A stretch of DNA of 64,000 nucleotides from assembly GCA_018818065.1 (NCBI GenBank), contig JAHISV010000007.1, positions 1 to 64,000 on the forward strand, given 5' to 3'. Positions 60,171 to 64,000 of the stretch are shown piece after piece. The translations under genes and the position numbers were made by a program. How positions within the stretch are numbered: position 1 is the stretch's first letter; the number at the start of each line of letters is the position of its first letter. A model generated the notes under the pieces. That model was not told where the DNA came from. It did no database searches and was given only the letters and a program-made list of their open reading frames with translations. The DNA comes from Bacteroidota bacterium (GTDB lineage: Bacteria > Bacteroidota > Ignavibacteria > Ignavibacteriales > Melioribacteraceae).

Positions 60171-61466
60171 TTATAAGTAATCTCTTGGATCGGTAATAAC
60201 TCCTGTCAAGGCCGATGCTGCAACAGTTAATGGTGACGCTAAATAAACTTCTGATTTTTTACTTCCCATTCTTCCGGGAAAATTTCTGTTGGTTGTTGAG
60301 ATAACAATGTCGTGATCAACGCTACGACCAAAAGTATCATCAGGACCACCAAGACAGGCGGCGCATGAAGACTGAGCAATTTCACAACCGGCATTTGTAA
60401 ATATTTCTTTAAGCGTTACTCCATTGAAAGTTTCCACCTCAAACTGAGCGGCAACTTCTGTACTAGCCGGCACAATAAAAGTGGGAACTTTTGTTTCCTG
60501 TCCGAATAATAATTTAGCGGCAAACATAAAGTCAGTTATTTTGCCACCCGTACAGGAACCGATATAACACTTTGTTAGCTTAGTCCCTTCCACACTTCTT
60601 ACAGTCCCGCGGTTATCAGGGCTATGAGGCTTTGCAACAAGGGGTTCCAGTTTGCTCACATCATATTCGTATTTACTCTGATATACAGCGTCAGCATCAC
60701 TTTTGAAAATTTCATAAGATTTATCAGTCCGTTCTTTTACGTATGCTTCCGTAACTTCATCTGCCTGAATAATACCGCTCATACCGCCTGCTTCAATAGC
60801 CATGTTGGTTAAGGTCATTCTTTCGTTCATGCCAAGTGAGAAGACTGCTTCGCCATCAAATTCCATGGCACGGTAAGTCGCGCCATCTGTAGTGATATCG
60901 CCGAGTATTTGAAGAATCAAATCCTTTGCCGTCAAGTACTCAGGCATCGCTCCATTAAAGGTGAACTTCATCGATTCTGGCACTTTTTCCCAAATCTTTC
61001 CGGTGCCAAGAATAAAAGCAGCATCAGTGTTACCAACACCAGTTGAAAACATACCAAAAGCACCCGATGTGCAAGTATGAGAATCAGTACCGAATAAAAC
61101 TGTGCCTGGTAAGTTGTACCCTTCCTCCGCTAAAGCAATGTGGCATACACCCTTGTATCTGTCTGTTCCCACATCGTAATAATTATCGAGGCTTTGCTCT
61201 TTGGCAAATTCACGCAGGATTTCAACATTCCTGTTAGCGTGTTTGTTAGCTGTAAAAATGTAATGGTCGGGGAAAATTACAACGCGGTCTTTATCCCATA
61301 TTTTTGCCTTTTCGCCAAATTCACGTTTCCAGATTCCAATGGTTGGCGGCCCGCATACGTCGTGTGTCATTAATGTATCGACATTAAGCCATATACTTTC
61401 GCCGGGTTTTACTATATTTTTTCCTGCCGATTTAGCAAGTATTTTTTCTGTTATTGTCATTCCCAT
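60171..61466 (-). CDS. leuC: 3-isopropylmalate/citramalate isomerase large subunit
   Basis: 431 residues of the aconitase superfamily (LeuC/HacA group). FGTDSHTCTSGAFGMFSTGV is the substrate-binding section, and CYIGSCTGGK and SCAACLGG supply the three Cys ligands of the [4Fe-4S] cluster. The length is about 40 residues shorter than E. coli LeuC, as in the archaeal/HACN type. AGGATACTGAT before ATG. It lies 12 bp after leuA. Confidence 0.93.
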   Translation of the reverse strand: MGMTITEKILAKSAGKNIVKPGESIWLNVDTLMTHDVCGPPTIGIWKREFGEKAKIWDKDRVVIFPDHYIFTANKHANRNVEILREFAKEQSLDNYYDVGTDRYKGVCHIALAEEGYNLPGTVLFGTDSHTCTSGAFGMFSTGVGNTDAAFILGTGKIWEKVPESMKFTFNGAMPEYLTAKDLILQILGDITTDGATYRAMEFDGEAVFSLGMNERMTLTNMAIEAGGMSGIIQADEVTEAYVKERTDKSYEIFKSDADAVYQSKYEYDVSKLEPLVAKPHSPDNRGTVRSVEGTKLTKCYIGSCTGGKITDFMFAAKLLFGQETKVPTFIVPASTEVAAQFEVETFNGVTLKEIFTNAGCEIAQSSCAACLGGPDDTFGRSVDHDIVISTTNRNFPGRMGSKKSEVYLASPLTVAASALTGVITDPRDYL

Positions 61467-61477
61467 ATCAGTATCCT

Positions 61478-63061
61478 TTAGCTGGCATTTGTCAATGCGT
61501 TTTCTTCAATAAATTTTTCAGTTTCACACTTATTCAACTCCATCTGATTAAGAGCCTGTAGATAAGCCTTTCCACTGGCTTCAATAATATCAGTGGAAAT
61601 ACCTCTTCCGCTATATGTGCCATTTCCTATCCGAAGTCTCACATTTACTTCACCCAGGGCTTGCCTTCCTGAAGTAACAGAACGAACACGGTATGATTCT
61701 ACTTCGGGCTTAATATTAAGCGCGCGATCAATGGCGTTGAACATGGCATCTACCGGACCATCACCAGTTGATGATTCTTCAAAAATTGCATCTTTAGCTT
61801 TAATACGGACAGTTGCTGTCGGAACAGATACGCTGCCGGATAGCACATTCAAGTAGTCAAAATCATAGTATGCAATTTCAGAGAAGACTTCATCCCCCAT
61901 GATAACTCGCAGGTCGTCATCGAATACTTCCTTTTTCTTATCTGCGAGCTTGGTAAATCTTGCATATGCCTTGTTCAATTCTTCTTCAGAAGTAGTGTAA
62001 CCTAATTCTTCCAGTCGGACTTTCAAACCGTGTCTGCCTGAGTGACGTCCCAAAATAATTTTAGTCATTGGAACACCAACTGACTCGGGCGTCATAATTT
62101 CATAAGTGTTTCGGTTCTTTAACATTCCATCCTGGTGGATGCCTGATTCGTGAGCAAAAGCATTCTCGCCAACAATAGCTTTATTAGGCTGAACAATAAT
62201 GCCGGTGAAACCACTAACCATTTTACTCGTGTTATAAATCTCCAGTGGATTTATATCAGTATAATAATCGAGCAAATCCTTACGAACCCGCAAGGCCATT
62301 ACAATTTCCTCCAGGGAGGCGTTTCCTGCGCGTTCACCGATTCCATTAATTGTGCATTCAACCTGACGTGCACCCTGATCAAGCGCTGATATTGTATTGG
62401 CAACGGCTAATCCTAAATCGTTATGGCAGTGGACACTAATTACTGCCTGGTCAATATTTTTCACTCTTCGTTTTAATTCAGCTATTTTCTCACCGAATTC
62501 ATGGGGAAGAGTATACCCGGTTGTGTCAGGGATATTAACCGTTGTTGCACCTGCAGAAATCGCGGCTTCAATAACGTCCGCCAGATAACCGATATCAGTT
62601 CTACCCGCATCTTCGGCGGAGAATTCAACATCATCACAGAAAGTCTTGGCGAAGGCTACGGCATCGTATGACATTTTAATAATTGTTTTGCGTTTCTCTT
62701 CAAGAGTTTTACCATATCGCTCATGCCCGAATTTACCAAGTATATGATAATCAGAGGTAGAAGAAAAAGTATGTATTCGCTTCTTTTGCGCACCACTGAT
62801 TGCTTCATAAGCCTTCTGAATATCAAGTTCCTTAGCTCTGCACAAGGCAGCGACGATTACATCAACTTCCCCACTGACTCTTTTAACGGCCTCAAATTGA
62901 GTGGGTGAAGAGACAGGAAATCCAGCCTCAATCACATCAACGTTTAATTTTTCTAACTGCCGGGCTATTTCAACCTTTTCGATTACGTTTAATGAAGCAC
63001 CGGGAGACTGCTCGCCATCCCTTAATGTTGTATCAAAGACTATTACTTTTTTGTCCGTCAT
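61478..63061 (-). CDS. leuA: 2-isopropylmalate synthase
   Basis: 527 residues. It condenses acetyl-CoA with 2-oxoisovalerate in leucine synthesis. DTTLRDGEQSPGASLNVIEK, HCHNDLGLAVAN (metal ligands), CTINGIGERAGNASLEE and HESGIHQDGML are typical. The C-terminal regulatory domain (about 390-515) supports leucine feedback inhibition. CGGAGAGTGTT precedes the ATG. It lies 24 bp after leuB. Confidence 0.95.
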   Translation of the reverse strand: MTDKKVIVFDTTLRDGEQSPGASLNVIEKVEIARQLEKLNVDVIEAGFPVSSPTQFEAVKRVSGEVDVIVAALCRAKELDIQKAYEAISGAQKKRIHTFSSTSDYHILGKFGHERYGKTLEEKRKTIIKMSYDAVAFAKTFCDDVEFSAEDAGRTDIGYLADVIEAAISAGATTVNIPDTTGYTLPHEFGEKIAELKRRVKNIDQAVISVHCHNDLGLAVANTISALDQGARQVECTINGIGERAGNASLEEIVMALRVRKDLLDYYTDINPLEIYNTSKMVSGFTGIIVQPNKAIVGENAFAHESGIHQDGMLKNRNTYEIMTPESVGVPMTKIILGRHSGRHGLKVRLEELGYTTSEEELNKAYARFTKLADKKKEVFDDDLRVIMGDEVFSEIAYYDFDYLNVLSGSVSVPTATVRIKAKDAIFEESSTGDGPVDAMFNAIDRALNIKPEVESYRVRSVTSGRQALGEVNVRLRIGNGTYSGRGISTDIIEASGKAYLQALNQMELNKCETEKFIEENALTNAS

Positions 63062-63085
63062 AACACTCTCCGTTTGAATAAAAAA

Positions 63086-64000
63086 TTATAATGTAAACAC
63101 GCCTAACGCTTGTTCGTTATAAACTTCATCGAACTGGTGTAGTACCAATTCGGCAAAGTCGCTCGTGCTTACCAGCTTTCCATCAACAGAGTTAATGTCA
63201 ATTGTCCGGTAACCATTCTTGAGTACTCTACCAACAGCCTCCTCGGTTAAGCTTGCTGCCTTATTCATTTTAAATGAATATTCAAACATCATAGCAACCG
63301 ATAGAATCATTGCAATAGGATTAGCTTTGTTTTGTCCGGCAATATCCGGCGCACTTCCATGAACCGGCTCGTAAAGAGCATACTTTTCGCCAAGACTTGC
63401 AGATGGCAGCATACCCAGACTTCCGGTTATCATACCGGCTATATCGCTTATTATATCACCAAATAAGTTGGATGTAACTACAACGTCAAACTGGCGTGGG
63501 TCGCGCACAACCTGCATTGCAGCGTTATCAACATACATGTGATTTAGTTTTACTTCCGGATATTCTTTTGAAACCCGTTCCACCACATTGCGCCAGAATT
63601 GAGAAACTTCCAATACGTTTGCTTTGTCAACGGATGTCACTTTTTTACCACGATGCATAGCTGCTTCAAAAGCCTTGCGAGTAATTCTTTCAACCTCTTC
63701 AGTTGAATAAACCATGGTATTCCAACCCTTCTCAGAATCTATACCTCGAGGTTCACCAAAATATATTCCCCCGGTAAGCTCGCGAAAGACTACAAAATCT
63801 GTCCCTTCAATAATCTCATTCTTCAAAGAAGATGAATCTAAAAATTCAGGATAAACCTTTGCCGGACGAATATTAGCATACAGCCCTAATGATTTACGTA
63901 ATTTCAGTAACGCAGCTTCAGGTTTTAAATGGTGTTCAAGATTCTCCCATTTATAACCGCCAACTGCGCCCAGTAAAACGGCATCGCTGTCGTAACATGC
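63086..64000 (-). CDS. leuB: 3-isopropylmalate dehydrogenase, N-terminus outside window
   Basis: The open frame runs off the right edge, so at least 305 residues are present and roughly the first 50 are missing. Bases 63827-64000 read [18 protein letters not shown] on into [28 protein letters not shown] and [23 protein letters not shown] match the NAD-binding and metal-binding parts, and [20 protein letters not shown] follows. It oxidises 3-isopropylmalate. With CimA present it may also oxidise 3-methylmalate. Confidence 0.95.
   Translation of the reverse strand, partial: ACYDSDAVLLGAVGGYKWENLEHHLKPEAALLKLRKSLGLYANIRPAKVYPEFLDSSSLKNEIIEGTDFVVFRELTGGIYFGEPRGIDSEKGWNTMVYSTEEVERITRKAFEAAMHRGKKVTSVDKANVLEVSQFWRNVVERVSKEYPEVKLNHMYVDNAAMQVVRDPRQFDVVVTSNLFGDIISDIAGMITGSLGMLPSASLGEKYALYEPVHGSAPDIAGQNKANPIAMILSVAMMFEYSFKMNKAASLTEEAVGRVLKNGYRTIDINSVDGKLVSTSDFAELVLHQFDEVYNEQALGVFTL

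Overview
The window looks like chromosomal DNA of a Bacteroidota/Chlorobi-group bacterium, most likely the Ignavibacteria lineage. It is AT-rich and has many Sec-exported lipoproteins. One exported protein ends in a type IX secretion sorting domain with the NYPNPFNPST motif typical of Ignavibacteria and Caldithrix-like bacteria. Other matches are FISUMP-domain lipoproteins, LytS/LytTR signalling, and REP-associated (RAYT) transposases with their palindromes. No rRNA gene, complete tRNA gene or CRISPR array was recognised.

Layout. 1-504: end of a tandem array of GIY-YIG endonuclease genes separated by a sequence resembling the 3' end of tRNA-Ser. 505-9973: a LacI regulator, a cyclophilin-like protein, a CPBP protease, two tandem MORN-like membrane proteins, a SET-domain methyltransferase, and a tight operon egtB-egtD-cyclic-nucleotide-gated K+ channel. 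10373-17483: an OmpA-type envelope protein, a LysE exporter, an M14 peptidase, then aspA-hydF. 17484-19440: a repeat-rich patch with an intact RAYT gene, two extra copies of the hydF 3' end, and a second RAYT gene that carries REP palindromes inside its coding sequence and is split near its 3' end by a 100-bp inverted-repeat element. 19703-35377: mostly exported proteins (T9SS cargo, S41 proteases, beta-lactamase-like hydrolase, five clustered lipoproteins), with a membrane LuxR regulator and a LytS/LytTR pair.

35460-50712: O-antigen ligase, small zinc-ribbon and OmpA-like proteins, a NodZ-like fucosyltransferase, and an amino-acid catabolism block (HAL-family lyase with an unusual Ala-Cys-Gly triad, ALDH7, ALDH4). 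Then come a ModE-type regulator, uncharacterised membrane proteins, the TIGR03546/TIGR03545 pair and a carbohydrate-binding lipoprotein. A decayed fragment of the lyase gene lies on the far side of the fucosyltransferase.

50801-54333 is the most accessory-looking part: DUF1801, a two-gene unit encoding a Shedu (DUF4263)-like nuclease plus a DUF5677-like protein, and a second DUF5677-like gene, with integron attC-like inverted motifs at the joints. 54436-54747 holds short tandem repeats. 54793-57556 encodes three GT8 glycosyltransferases. 57894-64000 is the branched-chain amino acid operon leuB-leuA-leuC-leuD-cimA (leuB cut by the window edge). Its products can make leucine from 2-oxoisovalerate and, through citramalate, 2-oxobutyrate for isoleucine.

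All assignments come from reading the sequence. No database search was run.
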